Shown here one piece after another: positions 47,260-58,872 of a DNA stretch of 64,000 nucleotides; positions within the stretch are counted from its first letter, which is position 1, and every line of letters starts with the position of its first letter. The position numbers were made by a program, and so were the translations under genes. Below the pieces are notes generated by a model. That model worked only from the letters and a program-made list of their open reading frames with translations, searched no databases and was not told the DNA's origin. This DNA is from Chrysophaeum taylorii (taxonomy: Eukaryota; Sar; Pelagophyceae; Pelagomonadales; Pelagomonadaceae). Where the stretch lies: assembly GCA_029834535.1 (NCBI GenBank), contig JAQMWT010000427.1:1-64000 (forward strand), written 5' to 3'.

Positions 47260-47855
47260 ACCCCGTAGATTCGATTCCACCACATGACGACGACGACGAC
47301 GACGACGACGCACGAGCGGCCACAACCGAGACCGGATCAGGTCCAAGCGGCGACGGCCATTTTTGTCGTCGTCGTCGTCTTCTTCATCTTCTTCTTCTTC
47401 TTCTTCTTCTAGGACGTGGCGGCACTTTGCGCCCACGCCGCCTTTTTTCTTGGCAAAAGCGCACCGCCTCTCACTACTACCACTACAACCATCACCACAA
47501 CACCTTGTGCGACCCCTTTCTCCGAAAACGACGCCGGCCACGTTTGACGGGCCACGTTTGATATCATCGACAGCCGGATTCTCGCCTTGAACGACCGACG
47601 GACCGACGGACGTCGCCCGGGGCCACTATCTTGCTCCCCTTCTCACTATATGCCGCCGTCGTCGTCGGCCAGGAAGCACAACCACGAACAGGAGGAGGTT
47701 CCTGTACGCACGCAGCATCCTACAGTTTAGTAGTCGTCTCGTGCTCGATCCCTGGGATTTTATTAAGAAGCTCCTTGGCTCGCGCAAGCTTCCGTTCTTG
47801 CTTGTTGTGCCGGCACTGCCCCCCCGCAATAGATTGATGAATTCGAGGAAGAGGG
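47260..47855. other. Intergenic region with triplet repeats; probable RNF113 leader
   Basis: It contains (ACG)n at 47,284-47,310 and a (GTC)n/(TTC)n tract at 47,365-47,412. No gene is recognised. The end of it, up to a GTAAGT-like donor at 47,856, is probably the first non-coding exon of the RNF113 gene, with a short upstream ATG at 47,837. Confidence 0.45.
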
Positions 47856-47894
47856 GTAAGTGTTGGGGTGGCGCGCGTTCTCGTTCACAGCGTG

Positions 47895-48899
47895 ATGTTC
47901 AAGCGGGCGAGCGGCCCCGCCAAGCGCAGCTTCCGGAAGCGCGATCGCGAGGAGGCGTTGGAGACGGGGAGTGGTGTGGTCCAGGGGATAAAGCGCGAAG
48001 CGAAACGCGGGGCAACGTTCCGCATGAAGAACGAGGACGTCTCCGACGACGAGGAGGAACGGGCGACGTCAGCCGTGTGGGCGTCGAACCGCACGGTGGA
48101 GCGCGTCGAGCACCGCGGCGGCGCTCTCGAACACTCCGAGGTTGACGTGGAGCAGGACAAGGACGCTCGGGCGCTGCTGGAGCGAAAATTGCGACTCGAG
48201 AAGGAGGGAAAGGTCGAGGCTGGCGTGTACCGGGGTGCGAACAACTACAAGAGCTTTGTCAAGGTGAAAGAGTCGCAGATAGGGGGCAACAAGTACACCG
48301 GAACGAAGGGACCCATTCGCGCGCCGCAGTTCGTGCGAAACACGTGTCGATTCGACTACCAACCGGACGTCTGCAAGGACTACAAGCTGACGGGCTTTTG
48401 CGGCTACGGCGATTCGTGCAAGTTTTTGCACGACCGCGGGGACTACAAGACGGGGTGGCAGCTCGAGGCCGAGCACCGCCGCGAGATGGAACGGAAGAAG
48501 GAGCGCGAGATGGCGGGAAAGTTGGGTTACGATTCGGACGAGGAACGCGAGAGAGATAAGTATAGGGTCCGATCGGAAGGGGAGGACGACGACATTCCCT
48601 TTGCGTGCCACATTTGCCTAAAGGCCTTCGATGACCCCATGCAGACCCTCTGTGGCCACTACTTTTGCACCAGGTGTGCCTCGGAGAGGTTTCGTTCGGG
48701 AAACTCGCGCTGCGCGGTGTGCGACAAGCAGACGTCGGGGGTCCTCAATGCGGCGCCGAAACTCAAAGCCAAGGCAAAGGCTGTCGGCGGTTTTCAGCGC
48801 CTCTTCGAGATGGGCTCGAAGACCATGGCCGACCTCTCGCCTCCCGAAACGACAACTACGCAATACGCTGCCGCACACAGCCCTTCTTTCCCTCGATAG
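47895..48899 (+). CDS. RNF113: RNF113/CWC24 spliceosomal protein (CCCH zinc finger plus RING)
   Basis: 334 residues from MFKRASGPAKRSFRKR. A family block FDYQPDVCKDYKLTGFCGYG leads into the zinc finger C-x8-C-x5-C-x3-H ending CKFLH, followed by DRGDYKTGWQLE. The RING finger (C3HC4) runs from FACHICLKAFDDPMQTLCGH to RCAVC. CWC24/RNF113 joins the activated spliceosome near the first catalytic step; the RING may act as a ubiquitin ligase. A 35-base leader intron is likely (GTAAGT at 47,856 to CACAG at 47,890); splicing puts the upstream ATG out of frame, so translation should begin at 47,895. The C-terminus is short and low in complexity. Confidence 0.92.
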   Translation: MFKRASGPAKRSFRKRDREEALETGSGVVQGIKREAKRGATFRMKNEDVSDDEEERATSAVWASNRTVERVEHRGGALEHSEVDVEQDKDARALLERKLRLEKEGKVEAGVYRGANNYKSFVKVKESQIGGNKYTGTKGPIRAPQFVRNTCRFDYQPDVCKDYKLTGFCGYGDSCKFLHDRGDYKTGWQLEAEHRREMERKKEREMAGKLGYDSDEERERDKYRVRSEGEDDDIPFACHICLKAFDDPMQTLCGHYFCTRCASERFRSGNSRCAVCDKQTSGVLNAAPKLKAKAKAVGGFQRLFEMGSKTMADLSPPETTTTQYAAAHSPSFPR

Positions 48900-49094
48900 C
48901 CCTACTCAGATGATAATAATGATAATGATAGGCAGTTCTTCGACACAAGACTGCTGCTCTACGGGGGGTGGGGAATCTCATTCATTCGCTTATTACGTAC
49001 TACTCCAAACAACCGCAAACGTACGAAAACGCGCGCGCGCGAAGGCGCGTGCTGTTGGTAGGTAGGTAGGGGGAAAAAAACTACAAGCCGCCGC

Positions 49095-50384
<1,290 letters not shown>

Positions 50385-52796
50385 CTACGGAGAGTGGTGG
50401 TGGTGGTGATGAATGGCCTTGAGCCATTTTGGTGAGTCAGCAAAGACGCTGAGGAAATCGGGGTCCTCGGGGCGCGTCGTCTTGACGTGGCCGATTGGGA
50501 AGAGTCGGGCGACGAAGTGGGAGGCGAGGGAGTAGTCGTCGGGGGCCTTAGTCGCCAGGCCGCGGGCACCGCAGTCGTAGTCGGAGGTGCGGAGGACGTT
50601 CCAAGGTTTCGCTGCGAGGACATCGTTGGCGAATTGGGCGTCGGTGCGGCGCTGGGCGAAGACGTCGTCGAGGAGCGCGTCCCCGAACGCGGCTTTGAGC
50701 TTAGCGACCACTGGACGGTTAGAGGGGTGTACGGATATGCGCAATTGAGACGCGGCGTTGGTCGCCGCGAAGGCTACGATCGCGGGGGCGGCCGCGTCGA
50801 AGGAGTCGTGGGCCGAGACGCGGAGCCAGGTGTGACCTCCGAGGGGGGGTCGCTGGAGGCCCCAGAGGGTCTGGCGCGCACCGATTCCGGGGCGCGGACC
50901 CGTCGCCGCCTCTCCGAGGTACCGGCCGAGCTCGAGGCAGTAGCCGCGCGTTTTTGAGTCGTCGCAGGCGGCGGCGATGGCGCGCGCCGCGGGGGGTAGG
51001 GCGGTGGCCCAGATAGTCGCGTCTGCATCGAGGGACTCGAGATAAGAAGTCTCGTAGCTCGACGCGAACGAAGGCGTCGACGAGGGCACGCAAACGACGG
51101 CCGCCGTGTGAACGTCGAGCTGTGAACGCGGCGGGACCTCCCCGAAAATTTCGCCGTCCTGGGGCCGCGCCTGCGCCGTGAGCGCGGGCGCCGCGACGTC
51201 GCCGACGCTGAAGACGCACTGCGAGGTGCGCTCCCAAAGGCGGCGAGCAAAGGCCAAACCCTCGGCGTCGCCGACGGCGTCCTTGTTGACGACGACAGAA
51301 ATCGGCTGGGTTTCGAGGGTCCACGCGGCGAGTTTCGCGATGGCCGCGTCGTCCATCAGCGCTGCGCGCGAGGGCGGGCTCGTGACGTCGAGGACGACTT
51401 GCCGCCAGTACTCGCGAGGCCGCCACTCGGGGTCGGGAGCCGAGCGTTCGTGGACGCGCCAAGCCACGCGATCCCTCGCCTCCCTCGCGGCCAGCGAAGT
51501 ATGGTCGCTATCGTCGCCGACGATCGCGTAGCCCGTCGACCTCATTTCGTCGGCGAGCGAAGCCGCCGCGCTCGACGAGGCGCGAAGAGCCGAAAAACCG
51601 GGAGCTTCCGCGAGAAGCGCGTCGAACCGGGCCGTCTCGAGGGCATCGGTCCCCGACATGGCCGGCGAAGCCGTTTCGTCGGAGCAGTCCTTGGGGGGCC
51701 CGAGGAGCCGCCGCTCGAGGTCGTGGGCCGTGAGCGCGTGAGCGCCGGGCGCAACGACGTGCCGGAGCGCGGTACACTGGCCCGAGTTTTCGATCAATGC
51801 CGAGGCCTTGGTGGCCGCCGCGAAGGGCCCCACGTCCAACGCGGCATCGGCGCACAGGACCATCGTGTTGGGTCCGCCCGTCGACGCGAAGAGCCGCCGC
51901 GACAGCTCGCGCACGGCGACGGCCGCGTCCCTGGAACCCGTCAGGTAGACGGGAGAGTCCTCGAGTACGTCCGAAAGCAGCCGCCGCTGGGCCGCGAGAT
52001 CGCAGTTTGCGAAATACAGCAGCGACAGAACACGGTCGCGGACCTCCGCGTCTTGGACCTCGGTCCGCACAACCTCGCAGAGAGCGCGCGCCCACCTGTA
52101 GACGTGCTGCCCGCACGCGCCGCGAGCCATCACCACGACCGGAACGCCGACCTCGACGTTCCGCAGGACCTTGCGCGAGAGGTCCAGGAAGTGGGAAAAG
52201 TTCTGGACGGCGCACACGACCGCCGGCGTGCGGTCGACCTTGAGGACGCCCGCGCGCTCGGCGGCGACGAGCCCGTCGTTCAGCAGCCGCTCGACCCTCG
52301 ACGCCTGCACGCACTCCTCGATCTCCGTCACGCCGTCCTGCTTGTGGAAGTCGCGGGCCTGGTTGGCCACGAGCACGGGGGCGTGAGGCCCCTCGGGGTC
52401 GAACAGCACCGCTTCGACGCGCCGCGTCGCTTCGCGCGCTCGGTCGTCCGACGACGACGATTCCGACGACGACGACGACGACAGGAGCGCGCGACAGCAG
52501 AGTTCGCGGACCTCTTCGAACGACGAGAGGACCGTGGCGCCGTTCTCGACCCCGAACGCGTCCACAGTCGGAGACACCTTCCCCGTCGGGGGGGGGCTTC
52601 TCGTGCCGGCGACGATGCTGCACACGGGCTCGTCCCACCACTCTCGCCCACTCCCGCGAACCGCCGCAACCGCGCGCGCCCGCAGGTTCCCGGTCGCGAC
52701 GTCCGGGCATTCCTCGAAGGCCTCCGCATACTGCTTGGACGCGAACTGGAACGGCCGCACGGCGAACCGTGCGATGAGTTTCCGACGCGATGTCAT
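50385..52796 (-). CDS. Large aldehyde-dehydrogenase-superfamily protein, divergent
   Basis: 803 residues. An ALDH-like catalytic region is suggested by TKASALIENSGQCTALRHVV with a Cys (SGQCTALR) where ALDH enzymes have G-Q-x-C. The earlier VEVGVPVVVMARGACGQHVY fits the substrate channel side, and CADAALDVGPFAAA is an E/D-rich block before it. The second half (about 430-780) is not a standard ALDH: EYWRQVVLDVTSPPSRAALM, TLETQPISVVVNKDAVG, GGHTWLRVSAHDSFDAAAP. Normal ALDH is about 500 residues, so this is a longer, diverged form; activity is unsure. The C-terminus reads AIHHHHHHSP from a triplet repeat. Divergent from the Tudor/TPR gene over 73 bp. Confidence 0.6.
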   Translation of the reverse strand: MTSRRKLIARFAVRPFQFASKQYAEAFEECPDVATGNLRARAVAAVRGSGREWWDEPVCSIVAGTRSPPPTGKVSPTVDAFGVENGATVLSSFEEVRELCCRALLSSSSSSESSSSDDRAREATRRVEAVLFDPEGPHAPVLVANQARDFHKQDGVTEIEECVQASRVERLLNDGLVAAERAGVLKVDRTPAVVCAVQNFSHFLDLSRKVLRNVEVGVPVVVMARGACGQHVYRWARALCEVVRTEVQDAEVRDRVLSLLYFANCDLAAQRRLLSDVLEDSPVYLTGSRDAAVAVRELSRRLFASTGGPNTMVLCADAALDVGPFAAATKASALIENSGQCTALRHVVAPGAHALTAHDLERRLLGPPKDCSDETASPAMSGTDALETARFDALLAEAPGFSALRASSSAAASLADEMRSTGYAIVGDDSDHTSLAAREARDRVAWRVHERSAPDPEWRPREYWRQVVLDVTSPPSRAALMDDAAIAKLAAWTLETQPISVVVNKDAVGDAEGLAFARRLWERTSQCVFSVGDVAAPALTAQARPQDGEIFGEVPPRSQLDVHTAAVVCVPSSTPSFASSYETSYLESLDADATIWATALPPAARAIAAACDDSKTRGYCLELGRYLGEAATGPRPGIGARQTLWGLQRPPLGGHTWLRVSAHDSFDAAAPAIVAFAATNAASQLRISVHPSNRPVVAKLKAAFGDALLDDVFAQRRTDAQFANDVLAAKPWNVLRTSDYDCGARGLATKAPDDYSLASHFVARLFPIGHVKTTRPEDPDFLSVFADSPKWLKAIHHHHHHSP

Positions 52797-52869
52797 TCCT
52801 TTTCCGTCCGGTGTCGGCGACGTCGAGATACCGGGGTATCGCCGCCGGACGTTGAACCGCCGTTATTGC

Positions 52870-55800
52870 ATGACCGCCGAAACAAAGAAGCGCGTCTCGG
52901 TCAGATACGACGGCGCCGAGGAGGACCGGTACCTCGGGTACTACTACGAGGAAGAGGGCCGCGTGCGCTACGACGACGGCGAGGAGCAGGATAGCGTCAA
53001 GCCCGAGTGGGTGACCTACGTGGCGCCGGTGACCCCAGCCGACGCGTGTCTCGGTCTGCGCGTCGAGGCGCGCATTCCGGACGATACCCGCGTCTTCCCG
53101 GGCGAGATCGCAGGGGTCATCAACTCCGACACCTGCGAGGTGGCCTTCGACGACGGCGACCGCATGAACGTGCCGATGGCTGACATGGTCACGCCGCTCG
53201 ATAATGCCTCTGCTCGAGACGGGAATAAAGAGGATGACGACGTCGATGTTGTCACCGAGACTCCCGCACCACCCGACGACGACGACGACGACGACGACGC
53301 AAGGCTATGGGACGCGATTCTCGAGGAGCCATCATCTCCCAACGACGTGGACGCGGAGGCAGATAGGATGATGATGTCCACGGAGCCGCTTCACGACAAA
53401 AACAACGCGGATCTCTTTACGGAGGATACGCCTCCCCCGAAGAACAACGCGACCAACCTCTTGACGGAGGAAGTAAAAATTTTCGGCGGCGGCGGCGGCG
53501 GCGGGGGTTATGAGGGCACGAGCGGGTCCTTCTTGCACCAGGCGGTGGCCGGGATGCTCTCGGCGCCCGTCGACGGCGGCGGCGCCCGCGGGCACGTGAC
53601 GAACCCTCGGAGACTGCTCGACGAGTCGTCGATCGCGCTCGGCGACGACGGCTGGGGGTACGAGCCGGGTGACGGCGACGACGCGGGCGTTCCGAGGGCG
53701 CGGCTCCGGGCTCCTCTCGTCCCGAGCGCCGAGCCGGCGCTCGCGCGCCAACTCCGCATGCTCCGATCTTCCGCGAGCGCCGTCGTCGACGCGCCGCCCG
53801 AGATGCGACTCACGCAACTCCTCTACGAAGCCGCCACGATCGAGCAAGCCCGAGCGCACAGCGAGATCACGGGGCGCGCCTGGGACGTCGTCGACGACGC
53901 CCGTTTGTTTGGCGACGACGACGTCGGGGCGTCCTCCTGGGCCGTCGCCCACGTCGACGCGCTCCTCGAGCTCAGAATGCGCGCCATCGCCGTGTGCCGC
54001 ATCCGCTACGGCTCGACATCGATCGAAATGCTCAGATCCCTCCTCGACCTCGCGCGAGCCTACGCCGACGCCGGCCTGTGGCCTCAAGCTACGACCCACG
54101 CCGACCGCGCGACACAGCTCATATGGTCGCTCGAGGCCGCCTCGGCAAAAAAGCAAACCCAAATCAATAACGACGACGATTTTGCCCAAGTCCACCGCGT
54201 GGCGACGGCGATTCGAGAGGTCTTCGAACGCCTCGAGACGCTGGCGCTCAACCGCGACGGCGGCGTGCCGTGGCCCGAGGTCGCGCGCGCGCTCGTGTCG
54301 TCCGGCATCCCATCGCTCGCCGAGCAGCCGTGGGGCGTGCGCGAGGGCTCGGCGCGCCCGACCGAGCTTTCGGAGATGGGCTCTCTGGGGCCGACCACGT
54401 CGATGACGTGGGGCAGCGCCGTCGCGTTCTTGCGCGCGCACCACGCGGGCTTTTCGGCGGCCGTACGCAAAATCGAGCGGTCGGTGCCGGCCCACGACCT
54501 CGCGTTGCTGGCCTTCGCCTTCGACGCCGCCGCCCACATGGAAGAGGACAACGAGTCTATCGCTTTCGGGGTTGGCGAAAAAAAGAACGGCGGCGTCGCG
54601 TCGGCCATCGGGCTGCGAACGGCAATCGTGCGCACGCCGGCCGCGGCGAGTGCGTTCGCCGGAACGGGATTCGCCACGTGGCTCGCCAAGCGCTGCAAGC
54701 GCGAGCTTCTCGTCCGAGCGTCGTCTCCTACTGGTGGTGGTGGTGGTGGCGGAAGTAGTCTCGACTGGATCCCGCTGACGTGGGAACAGGCGGCGAGCGC
54801 GTTGGCGCTGACGCTCGAATTGGACCGGCGAGGGACGCTCGCGGAGATGCGCGCGGTCGCGCAAGTAATATTCGGGCGTTCGCACGCCGAGGCCGGAAAG
54901 ATGGCCAAGGCTCGGTCGGCGCTGGGGTCGGCGCTGGCGACGATCGCGAGCCTCGACGCGGCTCGTCGAGAGGGACGCGTCGCGGCGGGCGCGCACGCGG
55001 CGCTCGCCGACGTGTTGGTGGCGGAGCACAGCGCGTGGGAGAGGGCGACAGAGAACCGCGGCAAAGAGGCGGCCGAGCAGTGGCTGGCGACCGACGAGGG
55101 CCACCGGCTGTGGCGCGGCGAGGTGAAGCGGCTCGTCGCGGAGATGCGCGTCAAGGGCACGCCCGGGCTCGTCGAGCTCACGCGTCCCGAGATCGAGTGT
55201 CGCGCGCGCGACGTACTCCTCGTCGCGCGGACGCAGTACGTCATCGCGCAGGAGAAAAAGAAATCCAAAAAAAGCCAGGCGCGCCACGAGACGCGGCTCG
55301 CGGCCGCCCGATCGCACCTCGAGGCCGCGTTCCGGTGCGAGGTGCGTACCTACGGAGCGCACGCCGGAAACGCACGCGCCGCGCTCGCGACGGCGGCGCT
55401 CGGAAACCTCGCCGTCGTAGCTGGCGACCATCAGGAGGCGATCGCCAAGCTCGGGGATGCGGTTCGTCTTATGGTGTCCGCGTCCGACGGGAAGACGCGC
55501 GCCGCCTCTGCCGGCGCGTCGGTCCAACTAGGACGGCTCCTGCGTAAGACCAAGCGCCCGGCGGAGGCGGCCGAGTGCCTCGCCGCCGCCGCGCAGTTCT
55601 ACTTGAGCGTGGCGCGGCACGCCCACGCGGAGGTCGAGCGGCACACCTCGGCGGAGAACAACGCGTCGTCTTGCCGTCGCGAGGTGGCGAGCGAGGCGCG
55701 CGGTGCGGCGGCGCGCAAGGCGCGGAGTCTCTGGCTGGAGGTTGCTGCCATCCTCAGCAAGGAGGACAGGTCCGACGGGTCGACTTTCGTCATTGCGGCG

Positions 55801-56049
55801 CACGAACACATCTACGCCGCCTCCAAGTTCGCCGACGGGGACGACTCGATCTCGGCGATGAAGGCGCTCCGCAAGGTCGCCAAGCTCGAGGCCGCCGCCG
55901 GACGGTACGAGGTTGCCGTGGCCCACTACCTCGAGCTTCAAGCCGTGGCGCGGCGCGCGGGCGTGACCGACATCGCCACCAAAGCGCTCCGAGCAGTCCG
56001 AGCGCTCCGCGGCGACACCAATAGGCGTAAATATTATCAAGAGAGTTAG
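52870..56049 (+). CDS. Tudor-like and TPR-containing protein
   Basis: 1,059 residues from MTAETKKRVSVRYDGAEEDR. Two Tudor/Agenet-like barrels are visible at residues about 7-50 (RYLGYYYEEEGRVRYDDGEE) and 60-115 (LGLRVEARIPDDTRVFPGEI, TCEVAFDDGDRMNVPMADMV). An acidic, Gly-rich linker follows to about 240. From about 300 to the end, helical repeats of TPR type dominate: IRYGSTSIEMLRSLLDLARA, AKARSALGSALATIASLDAA, GNLAVVAGDHQEAIAKLGDA. The start is set by the 73-bp divergent gap, though the frame is open further back. No orthologue recognised; a chromatin or RNA-associated scaffold, or a ciliary TPR protein, is possible. Confidence 0.65.
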   Translation: MTAETKKRVSVRYDGAEEDRYLGYYYEEEGRVRYDDGEEQDSVKPEWVTYVAPVTPADACLGLRVEARIPDDTRVFPGEIAGVINSDTCEVAFDDGDRMNVPMADMVTPLDNASARDGNKEDDDVDVVTETPAPPDDDDDDDDARLWDAILEEPSSPNDVDAEADRMMMSTEPLHDKNNADLFTEDTPPPKNNATNLLTEEVKIFGGGGGGGGYEGTSGSFLHQAVAGMLSAPVDGGGARGHVTNPRRLLDESSIALGDDGWGYEPGDGDDAGVPRARLRAPLVPSAEPALARQLRMLRSSASAVVDAPPEMRLTQLLYEAATIEQARAHSEITGRAWDVVDDARLFGDDDVGASSWAVAHVDALLELRMRAIAVCRIRYGSTSIEMLRSLLDLARAYADAGLWPQATTHADRATQLIWSLEAASAKKQTQINNDDDFAQVHRVATAIREVFERLETLALNRDGGVPWPEVARALVSSGIPSLAEQPWGVREGSARPTELSEMGSLGPTTSMTWGSAVAFLRAHHAGFSAAVRKIERSVPAHDLALLAFAFDAAAHMEEDNESIAFGVGEKKNGGVASAIGLRTAIVRTPAAASAFAGTGFATWLAKRCKRELLVRASSPTGGGGGGGSSLDWIPLTWEQAASALALTLELDRRGTLAEMRAVAQVIFGRSHAEAGKMAKARSALGSALATIASLDAARREGRVAAGAHAALADVLVAEHSAWERATENRGKEAAEQWLATDEGHRLWRGEVKRLVAEMRVKGTPGLVELTRPEIECRARDVLLVARTQYVIAQEKKKSKKSQARHETRLAAARSHLEAAFRCEVRTYGAHAGNARAALATAALGNLAVVAGDHQEAIAKLGDAVRLMVSASDGKTRAASAGASVQLGRLLRKTKRPAEAAECLAAAAQFYLSVARHAHAEVERHTSAENNASSCRREVASEARGAAARKARSLWLEVAAILSKEDRSDGSTFVIAAHEHIYAASKFADGDDSISAMKALRKVAKLEAAAGRYEVAVAHYLELQAVARRAGVTDIATKALRAVRALRGDTNRRKYYQES

Positions 56050-58872
56050 TGACGACGGCCGAAGAAAGAAATGCCGGCAGAAATTAAATTCCGTGGCGGA
56101 TGGACTGCACTCGACAGCACCCGGCTCCGCGTCATTGATGCCCGCGACATATCAAGCAGTTCTTCTCCCTACGTGTTGTTCTTCTTCTGGAAAACATCCC
56201 GCGCGACGAAGAGGAGGGGACGCGCCCAACGGACGACGACGAGCTGATTCACGGGGACTTACTTCCCCATGCTGCCCTCGCCGCTGAGGAAGAGGAAGAA
56301 GAAATTGTTTATCACCGGCCTGGCGCCCTCGTTGGTAAGCATCGAACTGCGCTTGCCTCGAGCGGATAGATGCAGACAGAGCTGCTACGGTCGTTGATCG
56401 CCTCGCGTCAGTTTTTTTCTTCCGCGAAGCGCCGGCGCGTTTCACCCGAGCCGGCCATGTCCTCCGGGTCAACTGTCCGGGTATCGTTGGTGTCGCTGGG
56501 TATTGTCGGTATCGAGACCTCGTCGAAGTCCATCGTCTTGACCACGATTTGTTCGCGCGTAGCGCGCGGTCGGCGACCGTAATTTCTACCGTGCTCCGGC
56601 GAGAAGAACCGATGCTCGGCTTCTTGGCGAAGGAGCGCTTGCTCGTCGTTGCCGCGCACGAGCCCTCGAAGAAAGGCATTTAGTCGCGCAAGGAGCCTGT
56701 CAGGGGTGCTGTCGACTACGTTCAAAGCTGGACGGAGTTTCGTCGCGCGGCGGCGCGAGCTCGAGGTGCTCGTAATGGAAGAAGCTCTCGCCTTGGCAGC
56801 TCGGGTCCAGATAACAGGAACAGGCTCTTGCTTCTTCAGCGAACACGTGTTCATCTGGGTTGATATCCGCACCCCAGGCAAGGAGTGGCGGAACCACTCC
56901 CCGCTGGAACAGCGCTCGCCGCAGAGACCCGCGCGCGCGCCGCCGTACTTTATGACGCGGAAAGCGCGAGTAAAGTCCGGGAAGCGCCAGTTTTCGAAGT
57001 CAGAACCGCTGGCTTCTTTCTGCGGACACTTCTTCTACTCAGGCAGTAGGGCAATACGGTTTCGTCGTCGACACGCCGTCTAGTTATGCGTACCGGAGAA
57101 AGCTGTCGGTGGCGAAGTATTGGACATTCATGCTGGATCCCGACGCGACGAGCCAGAACGGTGACATGCGTTGTTCTTCGGGCTTAAAAAAGGCGTAATC
57201 GTATTTTTTCGTATTGTCGTTCAGCGTACGTACGTCCCGAAGCGACCGAGAAAGAAAGCCGCCGCCCTTACGACATCATTCCGGGGATTATTCCACGCCG
57301 CGCGTGTAGAAGCAGCGTCGGTGGCAATAGTGCGCCTGCACTTTGAGGACGAAGGTGCGCCAGTCGGCGTCGGGTTCAGGGGCGCAATGACGTGGCTCGC
57401 TTTTCTGTTCCCAGACGGGCATTGCGCGACTCTGATATTCTTAGCGGTGCGGCGCGCGCACAACGAGGCGGCGTTTGGAGAGGAACGTCTCTTTGAAGCG
57501 CAAACAGCAAAAGCGGTAGCGTCAAGTCGCCTCGACGGGCGCGCTGAAATGGGCGCCGTCGATGGCGGCATCTTTCGTGTCGCTCCAGCCAAGTTCGTTC
57601 GCAGTTCAAAAAAAAAGTGAGACGCCGTATAATCGAGCAGTGAGGTCGATGAAGGTATCCATCCAGTACGACAAACCGCCTTCCACGAGGGCACGCCGCC
57701 AGTGAAGGACTCGATATGGAAGGGAGGGTGGGAGCGAGCTCGAGATGTGCGTCTCTGCGATGGGTTTTGCGTGCTGCTGTGCAAGGGTCGCGTTCTCGGC
57801 GTTGTTGGAAGCGACGTCGCCAAAATCGAAGCGGAGTTCCCTCGGCACGATGGAAGCTGAGCGCTTGCACAAGTATTGGAAAAATCTTGCCATACGAGAA
57901 ATAGTCTGCTCGCGAAACAATTGCTCGTGCTCTTCGCGCGCGGTGCAAACAAGAAGGAGCAGGCATCTTTCTTCTTTCGTTTCCAGCCCCCTCGATAGTA
58001 GAGCGTAGTCTTCTTCTGGAGCGAGTGCATGGACGATCTTCATGTCGCCCGTGCGCAGAAGCTCGTTGGCGACCGCTTGATCTTCGAGGCGATTCTTTTC
58101 GTTCGTGATGGCCGGGTTATCTCGCGGACGGTCGAGAGGCGGAAGCGCGTTTTTGAAGTTAGCTTTTTGAAGTTAGGCGGCGCAGAAAAAAAAAACGTGG
58201 ACTTCCCTGAAGCTAGATCCTTCCCCACCGTCACTCCAGTTCTGGTTCGGGCACCAGAGTGACGAAAGCGCTGGGACCGCCAGCGTCTTTGAACAGGGAA
58301 GCGGTCCATCGAAACGGATGTTGCTTTAGAAACACGCAACGCGCGGCGGGGTTGTTGTGCATAAAGAGATGTAGCGCAGTTTTCAGACGTGTCGCGGCGT
58401 TATTTTTCGTAGTAAGCAGGAGGAGGAAGCAAGCCCAAGAAAGGAAGTCGAGTCAAGTCGAGTCAAGTCGTTCGGGTTGAGTTTGCCGCCTCCTCGGCAC
58501 ATAAAAATCGAACACCGGAGTAGCCTTCGAACGTACCGTCGGCCGTGTTGATCACGGAGAGGGCGACCTTATTAGTACGGAGATAGTAGGCCGCCAACTT
58601 GGCGGCAAGCGAGATAATTATTGCCAAGCCCAAAAGATAATCGGCGGTCGTACCTCAGTTGTTGGCGGAGTCTGTCCGTCGAAGTTGTTGGCCATGCTTC
58701 TCACACTCTGGCAAATTGCAGGACATATCCACCTTGCCGCCGTTGTTCGTTGTTTCGCACGGGATTCATGCAACAAGACGTCTTGTTGAATAATTCAGGA
58801 CACACTGTGTGTTGCGCTTGCGTGTGAATGATGAACACACTCGCTACCTCCAAGGGGTAAGTAAGGGTAAAA
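56050..58872. other. Lower-GC stretch with short, mostly minus-strand coding-like pieces, unassigned
   Basis: No intact gene. The minus strand holds several short frames that look protein-coding, at 56,408-56,881 (with RLLARLNAFLRGLVRGNDEQ), 57,606-58,043 (with MKIVHALAPEEDYALLSRGL and FFQYLCKRSASIVPRELRFD) and about 58,250-58,410 (with LFMHNNPAARCVFLKQHPF). A possible membrane-protein piece lies near 58,500-58,640 (DYLLGLAIIISLAAKLAAYY). Composition differs plainly from the flanking genes. No family is recognised. It may be a decayed insertion of unknown origin; if virus-derived it is a broken fossil. Not host-essential as far as visible. Confidence 0.4.

Noticed and set aside
47837-47855. 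Upstream ATG as the RNF113 start
   Set aside because: After removal of the likely 35-base intron it reaches a stop at once; the family N-terminus fits 47,895.
53332-55527. 731-codon minus-strand frame
   Set aside because: Antisense shadow of the Tudor/TPR gene, rich in Arg and Gly with no domain.
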